A DNA stretch of 64,000 bases from Streptomyces corallincola (GTDB lineage: Bacteria; Actinomycetota; Actinomycetes; Streptomycetales; Streptomycetaceae). The notes below the pieces were generated by a model. That model did not search any database. It was not told where the DNA came from and was given only the letters and a program-made list of their open reading frames with translations. The DNA is taken from NCBI RefSeq assembly GCF_019104725.1, contig NZ_JAHRXF010000002.1, positions 264,638 to 328,637 of the forward strand. The letters run 5' to 3'. Positions 1-8,756 of this stretch are shown in pieces. Every line of letters starts with the position of its first letter. Positions within the stretch are counted from its first letter, which is position 1. The translations under genes were made by a program, and so were the position numbers.

Positions 1-3000
1 GTCCACCTGCTCGGCGGCCTCGGAGCGCCGCTTGTTGGCCTCCTTGCGGGCCTCGTCCAGCGTCCGGTCCGACTCCTCGCGCGCCGAGGTGACGAGCCGT
101 TCGGCCTCCGCCTCCGCCTCGGTGCGCACCCGTTCGGCGTCCGCGCGCATCCGGTCCGCGTGCGTCTGCGCCGTTCCGACCGTCTCCGCCGCCTCCGCGC
201 GCAGCCGCTCGGCGTCGCCGGTGGCGTCCGCGATGAGCTGCTCGGCGCGGGTCACCGCCTCGGTCCGGGTGCGGTCCGCCTCGGCCTGCGCGGCGGCACG
301 GGTCTGCTCCGCCTCGGCCGCCGTCTCCGTCTGCAGCCGGTCGGCCTCCGCGATCGTCTCGCTCTGGAGCCGCTCCGCCTCGCCGCGGGCCTCGGTGATC
401 AGGGTGTCCGCCTGCGTCGCCGCGTCCGAGCGGATGCGGTTGGCGTCCTCACGGGCGTCGGCACGGGTCCGGGTCGCGGCCTGGTCGGCCTCGGCCAGCT
501 TGTCCGACGCCTCGGTCCGCACCCGCTGGGCGTGCTCGCCCGCCTCGGCGCGCAGCCGCTCCGACTCCTGCACGGCCTCGGCGACCGTGTGCTCGGCCAG
601 CGCCTTGGCGGCCTCCGACTCCTCGGCGGCCTCCCGGCGCACCCGGCCCGCCTCGTCGGCGGCCTCCTGACGCAGCCGGGACGCGTCCTCGCTCGCCCGC
701 TCCCGCTCGGCGTAGGCGTCGGACCGTACCCGGTCCGCCTCCTCCTCGGCCTCGCGCCGGGTACGGTCCGCCGCGTGCTCGGCGGCCGACCGCAGCCCGG
801 TGATCTCCTCCTGCGCCTGCTCGTGCAGCCCGGCGACCGAGTCCCGTACCTGCTGGGCGTGCTGTTCCGCGCCGGACACCATCTCGGTGGCCCGCCGGTC
901 CGCCTCCTCGACCAGCCGGACCGCCTCGGCCTGCGCCTCCTCGACCCGCTTGCGGGCGGAGGCGAGCAGTTCCTCGCTCTGCTCGCGGGCCCGCTCCCGC
1001 TCCTGGTCGGCCTCGCGGCGGGCCCCGCCGAGCAGTTCCTCCGCCTCACGGCGGCGCCGGGCGGCCTCCTCCTGGGCGGCGGCCAGCGTCTCGGACGCCT
1101 CGGTGCCGAGCCGTTCGGCGGCGGCCTGCGCCTCGGTACGGACCCGGTCGGCGGTCTCCTGCGCCTCCGTCTTCAGCCGCTCGGCCTCGGCGGCCGCCTC
1201 GGACCGCAGCCGTACGGCGACGTTCTCGGCCTCGGCGCGCGACACGGACGCGTCGGACGCGGCCTCGTCGCGCAGCCGCTCGGCCTCCGCCTCGGCCTGC
1301 TCGCGCAGGACGCGAATCCGCTCGGCGGCCTCGGCCCGCAGCCGGTCGGCCTCCTCACCGGCCTCCCGGCGCAGCCGCTCCGCCTCCGCGCGGGCGCCGG
1401 TCAGCGCATCCTCGGCGGACGCCAGCCGCTCTCGGGTCTCGCCCTGGAGCCGGTCCAGCTCCTCGGCGGCCTCCTCGCGGCGCGCCCCGGCCGCCCGCTC
1501 GGCCTCCTCGCGCAGCTCGCGCGCGGCGGTCTCGGCGTCCTCGCGGACCGTGCCCGCCTGCTCGTCGGCCTCGGCGCGCAGCCGCTCGGCCTCGGCGCGG
1601 GTGCGCTCCAGGGTCTCCTCGGCCTGCCTGCGCAGCGAGGTGGCCCGCTCGATGGCCTCGGTGCGGACCTTCTCGCTGTCCGTCGTGGCCTTCTGGCGCA
1701 GCTCGTCGGCGTCCGCGCGGGCCTTGGAGAGCAGTTCCTCGGCGGACCCGGCCGCCTCCTCGATCTGCCCGACGGCCTCCCGGCGGGCCTCGGCGCGGAT
1801 GCGCTCGCCCTCCGCGACCGCGTCGGCCCGCAGCTGCTCGGCCTCGCCGCGCAGCCGCCGCGCCTCCTCCTGCAGCTCGACCGTCTTGGCCCGGTACTCC
1901 TTGGTGTCGTCCTTCGCCGCGCCCTTGAGCTGCTCGGCGATGTCGTGCGCCTCGCCGCGCAGCCGGTCGGCCTCCGCCTCGGCCTCCGAGCGGATGCGCT
2001 CGGCCTCCTCGGCGGCGTCCCGCGTGGTGCGCTGCGCGTCCTTGGACGCCTTGTCGAGCACGTCCTCGGCGGTGCGGGCCGCCTTGGACAGCTGGGAGGC
2101 GGCTTCCTCGGCGGTGACGCTGCGGGCCTTCTCGGTGGCCTCCGCGAGCGACTTCTCGGCCTCGGCGCGGGCGTCCGCGACGATCTGCTCGGCCTCGGCG
2201 CGGGCGCTCTCGGCCTCCTTGGTGGCCTCCCCGACCAGCCGGGCGACCTGCTCCTTTGCCGTACGGGTGCGGGTCTCGTTGGCGGCCTCGGCACCGGCGA
2301 GCGCCTTGGCGGCGGCCTCCTCGGCCTCCGCGACCAGCTTCTCCGCCTCCGACTGCGCCTTGCGCAGCGCCTCGTCGGCCTGCGCGATGCGCTCCTCGGC
2401 GGCCCGGCTCAGCTCGGCGGAGCGGCGGCGGGCGGAGTCCGACTCGTCGGCGGTGGACGAGCGCAGCCGCTCGGCGTGGTCGGTGGCCTCCTGGGCCTGG
2501 GCGGAGGCGGCGTCCAGCAGCCGCTCGGCGTCGGTACGGGCCCGGCGCAGCAGCTGTTCGGCCTCGGCGCGGGCGGCCTCGGCGTCGGCGCGCAGCCGCT
2601 CGCGGGCCTCACCGGTCAGCCGCTCGGCCTCCGTACGGGCGGCGGCCATCGCCTGCTCGGCCTCGGTACGGGAGTCGTCCAGCAGCCGACGGGCCTGCTG
2701 CTCTGTGCGGGCGCGCAGCTGCTCGGCCCAGGCGACGTTCTCGTTGACGTGCGACTCGACGGTCTGGCGGCGCTCGGCCAGCTCCTGGTCGAGCTGCTGG
2801 CGCCGGGTGACCGCCTCCTGGTGCAGCTCCGCCTGGAGGCGGGCGGCCTGCTCGGCGTGCTCCTGGAGGATGCGCTGGGTCTGCGCGCGGGCCTGGCTCA
2901 GCTCCCGCTCGGCGTCCTGGCGGAGCTGGTCGGCCTGCACCTGGGCGTTGCGGAGCAACTGCTCGGCCTGGTAGCCGAGGTCCCCGCCGTCGTAGGAGGG

Positions 3001-3189
3001 CCGGGTCATCAGGGTGCGGCGCGCCTCGTGCAGCTTGGCGCGCAGGACCTCGACCTGGTAACCCAGGTCCTCGGCGTGCTGGATCGCCTTTTCCCGCTCG
3101 GTCTTCAGCCGCTTCATCTCGGCCTCGAACCGAGAGAGGTGATCGACGTCAGCCGCCGGCTCTCGCTCCTGGCTCTCGTAGCCCCGCAC
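1..3189 (-). CDS. scy: Scy-like polar coiled-coil scaffold protein (3' end cut off by window)
   Basis: On the minus strand one uninterrupted frame runs from a GTG at 3189 to the window edge, giving 1063 residues without a stop. The start reads VRGYESQEREPAADVDHLSR and is followed by a typical short coiled-coil head (EMKRLKTEREKAIQHAEDLG). Nearly all the rest is a Glu/Ala/Arg-rich coiled coil built from variants of EAERLRxEA, about 25 of which can be picked out by eye. Family knowledge: Scy is a filament-forming organiser of the Streptomyces tip complex, working with DivIVA and FilP. It is about 1300 residues long and uses a mixed heptad/hendecad register. The adjacent epimerase-thiolase-meaB block is where scy sits in S. 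coelicolor, from memory. The DNA is internally repetitive, which gives long spurious frames on the other strand. FilP would be the main alternative, but it is far shorter. Confidence 0.9.
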   Translation of the reverse strand, partial: MRGYESQEREPAADVDHLSRFEAEMKRLKTEREKAIQHAEDLGYQVEVLRAKLHEARRTLMTRPSYDGGDLGYQAEQLLRNAQVQADQLRQDAERELSQARAQTQRILQEHAEQAARLQAELHQEAVTRRQQLDQELAERRQTVESHVNENVAWAEQLRARTEQQARRLLDDSRTEAEQAMAAARTEAERLTGEARERLRADAEAARAEAEQLLRRARTDAERLLDAASAQAQEATDHAERLRSSTADESDSARRRSAELSRAAEERIAQADEALRKAQSEAEKLVAEAEEAAAKALAGAEAANETRTRTAKEQVARLVGEATKEAESARAEAEQIVADARAEAEKSLAEATEKARSVTAEEAASQLSKAARTAEDVLDKASKDAQRTTRDAAEEAERIRSEAEAEADRLRGEAHDIAEQLKGAAKDDTKEYRAKTVELQEEARRLRGEAEQLRADAVAEGERIRAEARREAVGQIEEAAGSAEELLSKARADADELRQKATTDSEKVRTEAIERATSLRRQAEETLERTRAEAERLRAEADEQAGTVREDAETAARELREEAERAAGARREEAAEELDRLQGETRERLASAEDALTGARAEAERLRREAGEEADRLRAEAAERIRVLREQAEAEAERLRDEAASDASVSRAEAENVAVRLRSEAAAEAERLKTEAQETADRVRTEAQAAAERLGTEASETLAAAQEEAARRRREAEELLGGARREADQERERAREQSEELLASARKRVEEAQAEAVRLVEEADRRATEMVSGAEQHAQQVRDSVAGLHEQAQEEITGLRSAAEHAADRTRREAEEEADRVRSDAYAERERASEDASRLRQEAADEAGRVRREAAEESEAAKALAEHTVAEAVQESERLRAEAGEHAQRVRTEASDKLAEADQAATRTRADAREDANRIRSDAATQADTLITEARGEAERLQSETIAEADRLQTETAAEAEQTRAAAQAEADRTRTEAVTRAEQLIADATGDAERLRAEAAETVGTAQTHADRMRADAERVRTEAEAEAERLVTSAREESDRTLDEARKEANKRRSEAAEQVD

Positions 3190-3397
3190 TGCGCGGTCCC
3201 ATCCGTCCCCTGGTCGGCTTCTCACAGAGCACCGCCCATCCGCCGGACGGAGCCCTCCGGGGAAATGGTGTCGGATCGACGACGGAGCACGGTCTGCTGC
3301 CCCGACGCCCGTCCCCCGAAACCCGGACCCCGGCATGCGGCCGTCCACCCTGCGACGGACGACCGCCCCCAACCCTACCGGCCCCTATGTACGCGGG

Positions 3398-3838
3398 TCA
3401 GTGCTCGGGCGACTCAACTGCCGCCGATGTGACCAGTTCTGTGAGTACGCCGTGACAGTCCTTGGGGTGCAGGAAGGTGATCCTGGACCCCATCGACCCC
3501 GTTCGCGGCTCGTCGTACAGCACCCGGACGCCCTTGGCGCGGATGTCCGCCGCGTCGGCGTCCACGTCGGCCGTGCCGAACGCGATGTGATGGACGCCCT
3601 CGCCGTTCTTCGCCAGCCACTTGCCGACCGCGGAGTCCTCGCGGGTCGGTTCCAGCAGCTGGAGGTAGGAGGCGCCGCCGTCCGAGGTGCCGTTGATACG
3701 GAGCATGGCCTCGCGCACGCCCTGCTCCTCGTTGACCTCGGTGTGGAAGACCTCGAAACCGTACGTCGCCCGGTAGAACTCGACGGTGGCGTCGAGGTCG
3801 TGGCAGGCGATCCCGATGTGGTCGATTCGCGTCAGCAT
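3398..3838 (-). CDS. mce: Methylmalonyl-CoA epimerase
   Basis: This gene encodes 146 residues, the usual epimerase length, of the vicinal-oxygen-chelate fold. It interconverts (2R)- and (2S)-methylmalonyl-CoA in the cytoplasm, linking propionyl-CoA carboxylation with the B12-dependent mutase. The start [19 protein letters not shown] is the classic VOC opening. The metal ligands expected for the family are visible as His7, Gln60, His84 (GVHHIAF) and Glu134 (GVLTELV). It is divergent from the thiolase gene, with about 150 bp between the starts. MeaB, encoded next to the thiolase, services the mutase that uses this product. The identification is firm; the exact metabolic context (odd-chain and branched-chain catabolism or polyketide precursor supply) is inference. 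Confidence 0.95.
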   Translation of the reverse strand: MLTRIDHIGIACHDLDATVEFYRATYGFEVFHTEVNEEQGVREAMLRINGTSDGGASYLQLLEPTREDSAVGKWLAKNGEGVHHIAFGTADVDADAADIRAKGVRVLYDEPRTGSMGSRITFLHPKDCHGVLTELVTSAAVESPEH

Positions 3839-3987
3839 GGTTTCAGTGGAGCGCCGGGAAGGTGGTTACGCAACGTGCGCGCGATCACACCGGCGGCCCG
3901 ATGACGGCGCGGACGCCGCCTCAGTACATTCGAAGTAAACCCTCGTTCACTCCGCGGCTGTGCAGGCCGGTTAGGGGACCGCAGCTC

Positions 3988-5193
3988 ATGCCTTCTGGAA
4001 CTTCCGGTACGACCTCGGTGATCGTCTCCGGCGCCCGTACGCCGATGGGACGGCTGCTGGGCTCGCTGAAGTCCTTCTCGGGCGCCGACCTCGGCGGCTT
4101 CGCGATCAAGGCCGCCCTCGACCGCGCGGGGATCGGCGGCGACCAGGTGCAGTACGTGATCATGGGGCAGGTGCTCCAGGCCGGCGCCGGGCAGATCCCG
4201 GCCCGGCAGGCCGCCGTCAGGGCCGGCATCCCGATGGACGTACCGGCGCTGACCATCAACAAGGTCTGCCTCTCCGGGCTCGACGCCATCGCCCTCGCGG
4301 ACCAGCTGATCCGCGCCGGTGAGTTCGACGTGGTCGTCGCGGGCGGCCAGGAGTCCATGACCAACGCCCCGCACCTGCTGCCGAAGTCCCGCGAGGGCTA
4401 CAAGTACGGCGCGGTGCAGATGCTGGACGCGATGGCCCACGACGGCCTGACCGACGCCTTCGAGAACATCGCGATGGGCGAGTCCACCGAGAAGCACAAC
4501 ACCCGGCTCGGCATCGCCCGCCCCGAGCAGGACGAGATCGCCGCGCTGTCCCACCAGCGGGCCGCCGCGGCGCAGAAGAACGGCGTCTTCGAGGCGGAGA
4601 TCGCCCCCGTGGAGATCCCGCAGCGCAAGGGCGACCCGGTGCTGTTCGCCGCCGACGAGGGCATCCGCGCCGACACCACGGTGGAGTCCCTCGGCAAGCT
4701 GCGCCCGGCGTTCTCCCGCGAGGGCACCATCACCGCCGGGACCTCCTCGCAGATCTCCGACGGCGCCGCCGCCGTGGTCGTGATGAGCCGCGCCAAGGCC
4801 GAGGAGCTGGGCCTTTCGTGGATCGCGGAGATCGGCGCCCACGGCAATGTCGCCGGCCCCGACAACTCGCTCCAGTCGCAGCCGTCGAACGCCATCCGGC
4901 ACGCGCTCGGCAAGGAGGGCCTGGACGTCGCGGACCTCGACCTCATCGAGATCAACGAGGCGTTCGCCGCCGTCGCCGTGCAGTCCATGAAGGACCTCGG
5001 CGTCTCCACCGACAAGGTGAACGTCAACGGCGGCGCCATCGCCCTCGGCCACCCGATCGGCATGTCCGGCGCCCGGATCGTGCTGCACTTGGCGCTGGAA
5101 CTCCAGCGGCGCGGCGGCGGGGTCGGCGCGGCGGCGCTCTGCGGCGGCGGCGGCCAGGGCGACGCCCTGATCGTGCGCGTGCCCAAGCCCTGA
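3988..5193 (+). CDS. atoB: Acetyl-CoA C-acetyltransferase (thiolase)
   Basis: This is a 401-residue thiolase that condenses two acetyl-CoA to acetoacetyl-CoA or runs the reverse. The catalytic set is visible: nucleophile Cys94 in NKVCLSG, His355 in [16 protein letters not shown], and Cys385 in [12 protein letters not shown] chose the ATG at 3988 because homology begins right after it ([19 protein letters not shown]). A longer in-frame start at 3862 would add residues without thiolase character and overlap the promoter region shared with the divergent epimerase gene. meaB begins 39 bp downstream on the same strand, so the two are probably cotranscribed. The paralogue class (biosynthetic or degradative) cannot be set from sequence alone. 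Confidence 0.93.
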   Translation: MPSGTSGTTSVIVSGARTPMGRLLGSLKSFSGADLGGFAIKAALDRAGIGGDQVQYVIMGQVLQAGAGQIPARQAAVRAGIPMDVPALTINKVCLSGLDAIALADQLIRAGEFDVVVAGGQESMTNAPHLLPKSREGYKYGAVQMLDAMAHDGLTDAFENIAMGESTEKHNTRLGIARPEQDEIAALSHQRAAAAQKNGVFEAEIAPVEIPQRKGDPVLFAADEGIRADTTVESLGKLRPAFSREGTITAGTSSQISDGAAAVVVMSRAKAEELGLSWIAEIGAHGNVAGPDNSLQSQPSNAIRHALGKEGLDVADLDLIEINEAFAAVAVQSMKDLGVSTDKVNVNGGAIALGHPIGMSGARIVLHLALELQRRGGGVGAAALCGGGGQGDALIVRVPKP

Positions 5194-5231
5194 TCCACCC
5201 GTCACGACCGCGAACCGAACGGAGCTGTGCA

Positions 5232-6188
5232 ATGCGGGACGTCTCCTCTCTGGTGGCCCAGGCCAGGGAAGGCCGGCCACGGGCCGTGGCCCGGCTGATC
5301 TCCCTGGTGGAGGGGGCGTCCCCGCAGCTCAGGGAGGTCATGGCGGCCCTGGCGCCGCTCACCGGCAACGCGTACGTGGTGGGCCTCACCGGCTCGCCCG
5401 GCGTCGGCAAGTCCACCTCGACGTCGGCGCTCGTCACCGCGTACCGCAAACAGGGGCGCCGGGTCGGCGTGCTCGCCGTGGACCCCTCGTCGCCGTTCTC
5501 CGGCGGCGCGCTGCTCGGTGACCGGGTGCGGATGTCGGACCACGTCTCCGACCCCGGGGTCTACATCCGCTCGATGGCCACCCGCGGCCACCTGGGCGGC
5601 CTCGCCTGGGCCGCGCCGCAGGCCATCCGCGTCCTGGACGCCGCCGGGTGCGACGTGATCCTGGTCGAGACCGTCGGTGTCGGCCAGTCCGAGGTGGAGA
5701 TCGCCTCCCAGGCCGACACCTCCGTGGTGCTGCTCGCCCCCGGCATGGGTGACGGCATCCAGGCCGCCAAGGCGGGCATCCTGGAGATCGGTGACGTCTA
5801 CGTCGTCAACAAGGCCGACCGCGACGGCGCCGACGCCACCGTCCGCGAGCTGCACCACATGCTCGGCCTCGGCGCGGCCCGCGCCCCCGGCGACTGGCGC
5901 CCGGCCGTCGTCCGTACCGTCGCCTCCCGCGCGGAGGGCGTGGACGAACTCGTCGAAGCCCTGGAGAAGCACCGGGCCTGGATGGAGGAGCACGGCGTCC
6001 TCGCCGAGCGCCGCCGCGCCCGCGCCTCCCGCGAGGTCGAGACCATCGCCGTCACCACCCTCCGCGAACGCATCGGCGACCTCCGGGGCGACCGCCGCCT
6101 CGACACCCTCGCGGACCGCATCGTCACGGGGGAACTCGACCCGTACGCGGCGGCGGACGAACTGGTCACGGGACTGACGGAGGGGTGA
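5232..6188 (+). CDS. meaB: MeaB, G3E GTPase chaperone of B12-dependent acyl-CoA mutases
   Basis: The 318-residue product belongs to the MeaB/ArgK branch of the SIMIBI GTPases. It protects and reactivates methylmalonyl- or isobutyryl-CoA mutase and gates adenosylcobalamin loading. Visible motifs are the P-loop GSPGVGKST at about residues 54-62, the Mg-binding acidic segment around LAVDPSSPFSGGALLGDRVRM, VETVGVGQSE, and the guanine-specifying NKAD. The C-terminus carries the usual dimerisation helices. Its ATG is preceded by GGAGC about 8 bp upstream. It follows the thiolase in an apparent two-gene unit. The possible client in this window is IcmA at 12.8 kb, 6.6 kb away; no small mutase subunit gene lies in the window. 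Confidence 0.95.
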   Translation: MRDVSSLVAQAREGRPRAVARLISLVEGASPQLREVMAALAPLTGNAYVVGLTGSPGVGKSTSTSALVTAYRKQGRRVGVLAVDPSSPFSGGALLGDRVRMSDHVSDPGVYIRSMATRGHLGGLAWAAPQAIRVLDAAGCDVILVETVGVGQSEVEIASQADTSVVLLAPGMGDGIQAAKAGILEIGDVYVVNKADRDGADATVRELHHMLGLGAARAPGDWRPAVVRTVASRAEGVDELVEALEKHRAWMEEHGVLAERRRARASREVETIAVTTLRERIGDLRGDRRLDTLADRIVTGELDPYAAADELVTGLTEG

Positions 6189-6381
6189 GAGCCCGCCCCC
6201 GGCGGCTGAACGGGGGCGCGGCCGAGGCTCGTGGAGCCGGGGCCCGGATCGGCGCCATCGGCGCTGGGGCGCTGACGGTCCGGTCGTGGGGGTATGGGGG
6301 CGTGGGGGCGTGGATCGGGTGGGGCGGGCTGCGGCTCCGGGTGACGGTGGGTCGGTACGGCGCCGGGTCCGGTCGCGGTGG

Positions 6382-6549
6382 GGACCGATGGGCGACTAGC
6401 GGTCCGGTGGCGGCTGGGGCTGCTGGTGGTCTGGTGGCGGCTCGGATGCGGGGGAACGGGCATGGTTCCGGGTTGATGGCGGTTCGGTCCGGCGTCCGCG
6501 TCTGGTCCTGCCCCGGACCGATGGGCGACTAGCGGTCCGGGGCAGGACC
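6382..6549. repeat. 26-bp direct repeat forming two hairpins with an identical 12-nt loop
   Basis: Two identical 26-bp copies lie at 6382-6407 and 6515-6540 in the 632-bp gap between meaB and the exporter gene. Each holds GGACCG, the 12-nt loop ATGGGCGACTAG, then CGGTCC. In the second copy the stem is extended to 17 perfect base pairs: the left arm is 6504-6520 and the right arm 6533-6549. The first copy keeps only the inner 6 bp. The rest of the gap (6189-6690) is G-rich low-complexity DNA in which I see no gene. The long hairpin could terminate meaB transcription, but the conserved loop suggests something more specific. Confidence 0.6.
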
Positions 6550-6690
6550 GGCGGGCCGGTGACCTGGCTGGTGCGGTCGTAGAAGGGGGACTCTGATGCC
6601 GGCGGCCCGGTGAGGTCGGCCGCCCCGGCAGGGCCGACAGGCGCGGGACGGTAGTGGCGAACTCGGTGGCCGTCCATGTACGCCCGCTGC

Positions 6691-6820
6691 TAGCTTGACC
6701 GCATGTTCCTCACGCAGGCGTAGAGCGCGATCCGCGCCGCGCACCCGGATCGCACCGGCGATCACGGGCCGCGCGGTGCTTCGGCGTCCGCTCCGCCCGC
6801 TCACCCACTGAGGAACCCTC
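6691..6820 (+). promoter_or_regulatory. Attenuator-like leader of the MFS exporter
   Basis: The leader combines a TAGCTT -10 box (6691-6696), a mini-ORF, and overlapping inverted repeats. Stem A pairs GCGATCCG (6727-6734) with CGGATCGC (6746-6753). Stem B pairs GATCGC (6748-6753) with GCGATC (6758-6763). A and B share the same segment and so exclude each other. A long-range 8-bp pairing (6705-6712 with 6809-6816) would mask the exporter's ribosome site. Family knowledge: ribosome-mediated attenuation by short leader peptides is common before resistance pumps and rRNA methylases. That this one senses a translation inhibitor is inference. Confidence 0.5.
6703..6723 (+). CDS. Leader mini-ORF (6 residues) of exporter mRNA
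   Basis: A six-codon frame MFLTQA followed by TAG lies 97 bp upstream of the exporter start. A TAGCTT box at 6691-6696 sits exactly 6 nt before its ATG, so transcription would start at or next to the A of the ATG, giving a leaderless mini-ORF. Codons 1-4 include the octamer GTTCCTCA (6705-6712), the perfect complement of TGAGGAAC (6809-6816), which contains the exporter's Shine-Dalgarno sequence. Translation of the mini-ORF would therefore compete with that pairing. No homology can be claimed for so short a peptide; the support is positional and structural. Confidence 0.5.
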   Translation: MFLTQA

Positions 6821-8044
6821 ATGTCCGCGCCCGCTTCCGCGCGCCCAGCCGCGCCCTCGTACGCCGCCGTGCTGCGCGTCCCGCACGCCCGCCGCGCCTT
6901 CGCCGCCGCCCTGACGGCCCGGCTCTCCTACGGCACCGTCAGTATCGCCCTGCTGCTCTCCGTCACCCGTGCCACCGGCTCCTACGCCGCTTCCGGCCTC
7001 GTCCTCGCCCTGTTCGGCGCCACCGCGGTGCTGCTGATGCCCCTGCGCGCCGGGCTGGTGGACCGGTACGGCCCGCGCCGCGCGCTGCCCCCGATGGCCA
7101 CGGTGTACGGCGTGCTGCTCGGCTTGCTGGCCGTGCTCACCTGGCGCACCGGGGCGTCCGTGGCCCCGGTCGCGGTGACCGCTGTGCTCGCGGGTGCGTG
7201 TGCCCCGCCGCTCGGGCCGGTCATGCGGGCCCTGTGGTCCGCGCTGATCGGCGACCCCGACCTGTTGCGGCGTGCCTTCAGCCTCGACGGTGTCGCCGAG
7301 GAACTCCTCTTCGTCTCCGGCCCGCTGCTGGTCGGTGCGCTGCTCACCACCGCGCCGCCCCCGGCGGGGCTGCTGCTCAGCGCCGTACTGGTGGTGGGCG
7401 GCACCTGTGCCTTCGCCGGGTGCGCGGGGCTCGGTGGGACCCGTCCGGGGTCCCGGCGGGCGGGTGGCGGGCGGGTGCGGGGTCTGCTCGCCCCGGTCGC
7501 GGTGGCGGCGGGTGCCGGGCTCGCGCTCAGCGCCGTCGAGCTGCTGGCCACGGCCTTCGCCGCCGGTCGCGTCCACAACGCGGCCCTGGTGCCGTGGATG
7601 CTCGGGGCGCTGTCGGCGGGCAGCGCGGTCGGCGGACTGCTGAACGGCGCGGTCCGCTGGCGGTCCGCCGCCCGCGTACGGCTCGGCTGGTTCGCCGCGG
7701 CCCTCGGCGCGGTGATCGCCGCCGCCGGGTTCGCGCCCGGCCCGTGGTCCCTCACCGCCGCGATGGCGTGCGCGGGCGTGTTCGTCGCCCCCGCCCTGAC
7801 GACCGCCTACCTGCTGGCCGACGAACACGCACCGCACGACGCCCGCAGCCGTGCCGGTGCCTGGGTCAACGCGGCCGTCAACGCCGGAAGCTCCACCGGC
7901 GCCGTCGGTATCGGCCTGCTGATCGGCCACCTCCCACTGACCACCTGCTTCGCCCTGGCCGGTGTGACCGCCCTGGCATCCGCCCCGCTGGCCTGGTCGG
8001 CCCGCTCCCGTCCCACCCAACCGGCCCCAGCGGCCGGTCTCTGA
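6821..8044 (+). CDS. MFS transporter, probable exporter
   Basis: This gene encodes 407 residues with about 12 hydrophobic segments. The first begins near residue 25 (AALTARLSYGTVSIALLLSV), and the charged loop VDRYGPRRALPPMAT between helices 2 and 3 matches the MFS motif A position. Glycine- and alanine-rich helices and a central cytoplasmic loop (GTRPGSRRAGGGRVRGLL) split the protein into two six-helix halves. The ATG at 6821 has AGGAA 5 nt upstream. The substrate is unknown. The structured leader in front argues for induction, perhaps by an antibiotic acting on translation. It is convergent with the MarR-family gene downstream. Confidence 0.8.
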   Translation: MSAPASARPAAPSYAAVLRVPHARRAFAAALTARLSYGTVSIALLLSVTRATGSYAASGLVLALFGATAVLLMPLRAGLVDRYGPRRALPPMATVYGVLLGLLAVLTWRTGASVAPVAVTAVLAGACAPPLGPVMRALWSALIGDPDLLRRAFSLDGVAEELLFVSGPLLVGALLTTAPPPAGLLLSAVLVVGGTCAFAGCAGLGGTRPGSRRAGGGRVRGLLAPVAVAAGAGLALSAVELLATAFAAGRVHNAALVPWMLGALSAGSAVGGLLNGAVRWRSAARVRLGWFAAALGAVIAAAGFAPGPWSLTAAMACAGVFVAPALTTAYLLADEHAPHDARSRAGAWVNAAVNAGSSTGAVGIGLLIGHLPLTTCFALAGVTALASAPLAWSARSRPTQPAPAAGL

Positions 8045-8147
8045 GTCCGGCCACCCCACGAGCCCGACCGTGCCCCGCCCCCCCTGCCGGGGCCCGAAGC
8101 TCGCCGGACTCCCAGGCTCACCGTGTCCCGGCGACGCCCCGGCCCAC

Positions 8148-8194
8148 GGCCTGACGCCACCCGCCCCCACCCGGTGCGGACGCGGCGTCAGGCC
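8148..8194. terminator. Bidirectional hairpin between exporter and MarR genes
   Basis: GGCCTGACGCC (8148-8158) and GGCGTCAGGCC (8184-8194) form an 11-bp perfect stem with a long GC-rich loop. It lies between two convergent genes and overlaps the stop codon of the minus-strand regulator, so it can serve both transcripts. There is no U-tract, which is usual in Streptomyces. Confidence 0.55.
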
Positions 8195-8664
8195 CGCCCG
8201 CGTGTCGCCCGCAGGTGTTCCGCGATCGGCTTCAGGGACTTGTCCATGTCCGCCAGGGCCTCGGGGGTGAGGAGGTCGATGAAGTGGCGGCGGACCGAGG
8301 CCACGTGGTGGGGGGCGACCTTCTTCATGGTGGCGAGGCCGTGCTCGGTGAGGACGGCGTAGAGGCCGCGGCGGTCGGACTCGCAGTTCTCGCGGCGGAC
8401 GAGGTCCGCGTTCTCCAGGCGGGTGATCTGGTGCGAGAGGCGGCTCTTGGACTGAAGCGTGGCGGTGGCGAGGTCGCTCATCCGCATGCGCACGCTCTCG
8501 GACTCGGAGAGGTTCACCAGGATCTCGTAGTCGTTGATCGTCAGGTTGAACTGCTGAAGATCCTTTTCGAGCTGGTACGTCAACAGCCTGTTGACCTCCA
8601 GGTGGGTGCGCCATGCGCACTGCTCCGCATCGGTCAGCCAGCGTGTGGCCGTCTCGGTCTCCAT
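8188..8664 (-). CDS. MarR-family transcriptional regulator
   Basis: This is a 158-residue winged-helix protein. The HTH region reads MRMSDLATATLQSKSRLSHQITRLENADLV (about residues 60-90), and the wing follows as RRENCESDRRGLYAVLTEHG. The N-terminal dimerisation helix contains LTYQLEKDLQQFNLTINDYEIL. Homologues bind small phenolics or oxidants and repress neighbouring genes; the ligand here is unknown. Its ATG lies 6 nt after a TAGACT -10 box (8671-8676 on the minus strand), so the mRNA may be leaderless. The upstream DNA is unusually AT-rich for this genome (8660-8700) and is a likely operator region. It is divergent from nothing nearby, so its target may be itself or distant. Confidence 0.85.
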   Translation of the reverse strand: METETATRWLTDAEQCAWRTHLEVNRLLTYQLEKDLQQFNLTINDYEILVNLSESESVRMRMSDLATATLQSKSRLSHQITRLENADLVRRENCESDRRGLYAVLTEHGLATMKKVAPHHVASVRRHFIDLLTPEALADMDKSLKPIAEHLRATRGRA

Positions 8665-8756
8665 ATATCCAGTCTACCTAAGATGTTGAATTACGGACTA
8701 TCGCGCACTCCGTGACGGTGTGCCCGCGTTCGAGGTCACCCTCCGCAGATTACCGT

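Noticed and set aside
160..3432. Very long plus-strand open frames across the first 3.4 kb
   Set aside because: They are antisense to the repetitive scy coding sequence, are Leu/Gly/Arg-rich without domains, and arise from GC codon bias. The minus-strand coiled coil is the real gene.
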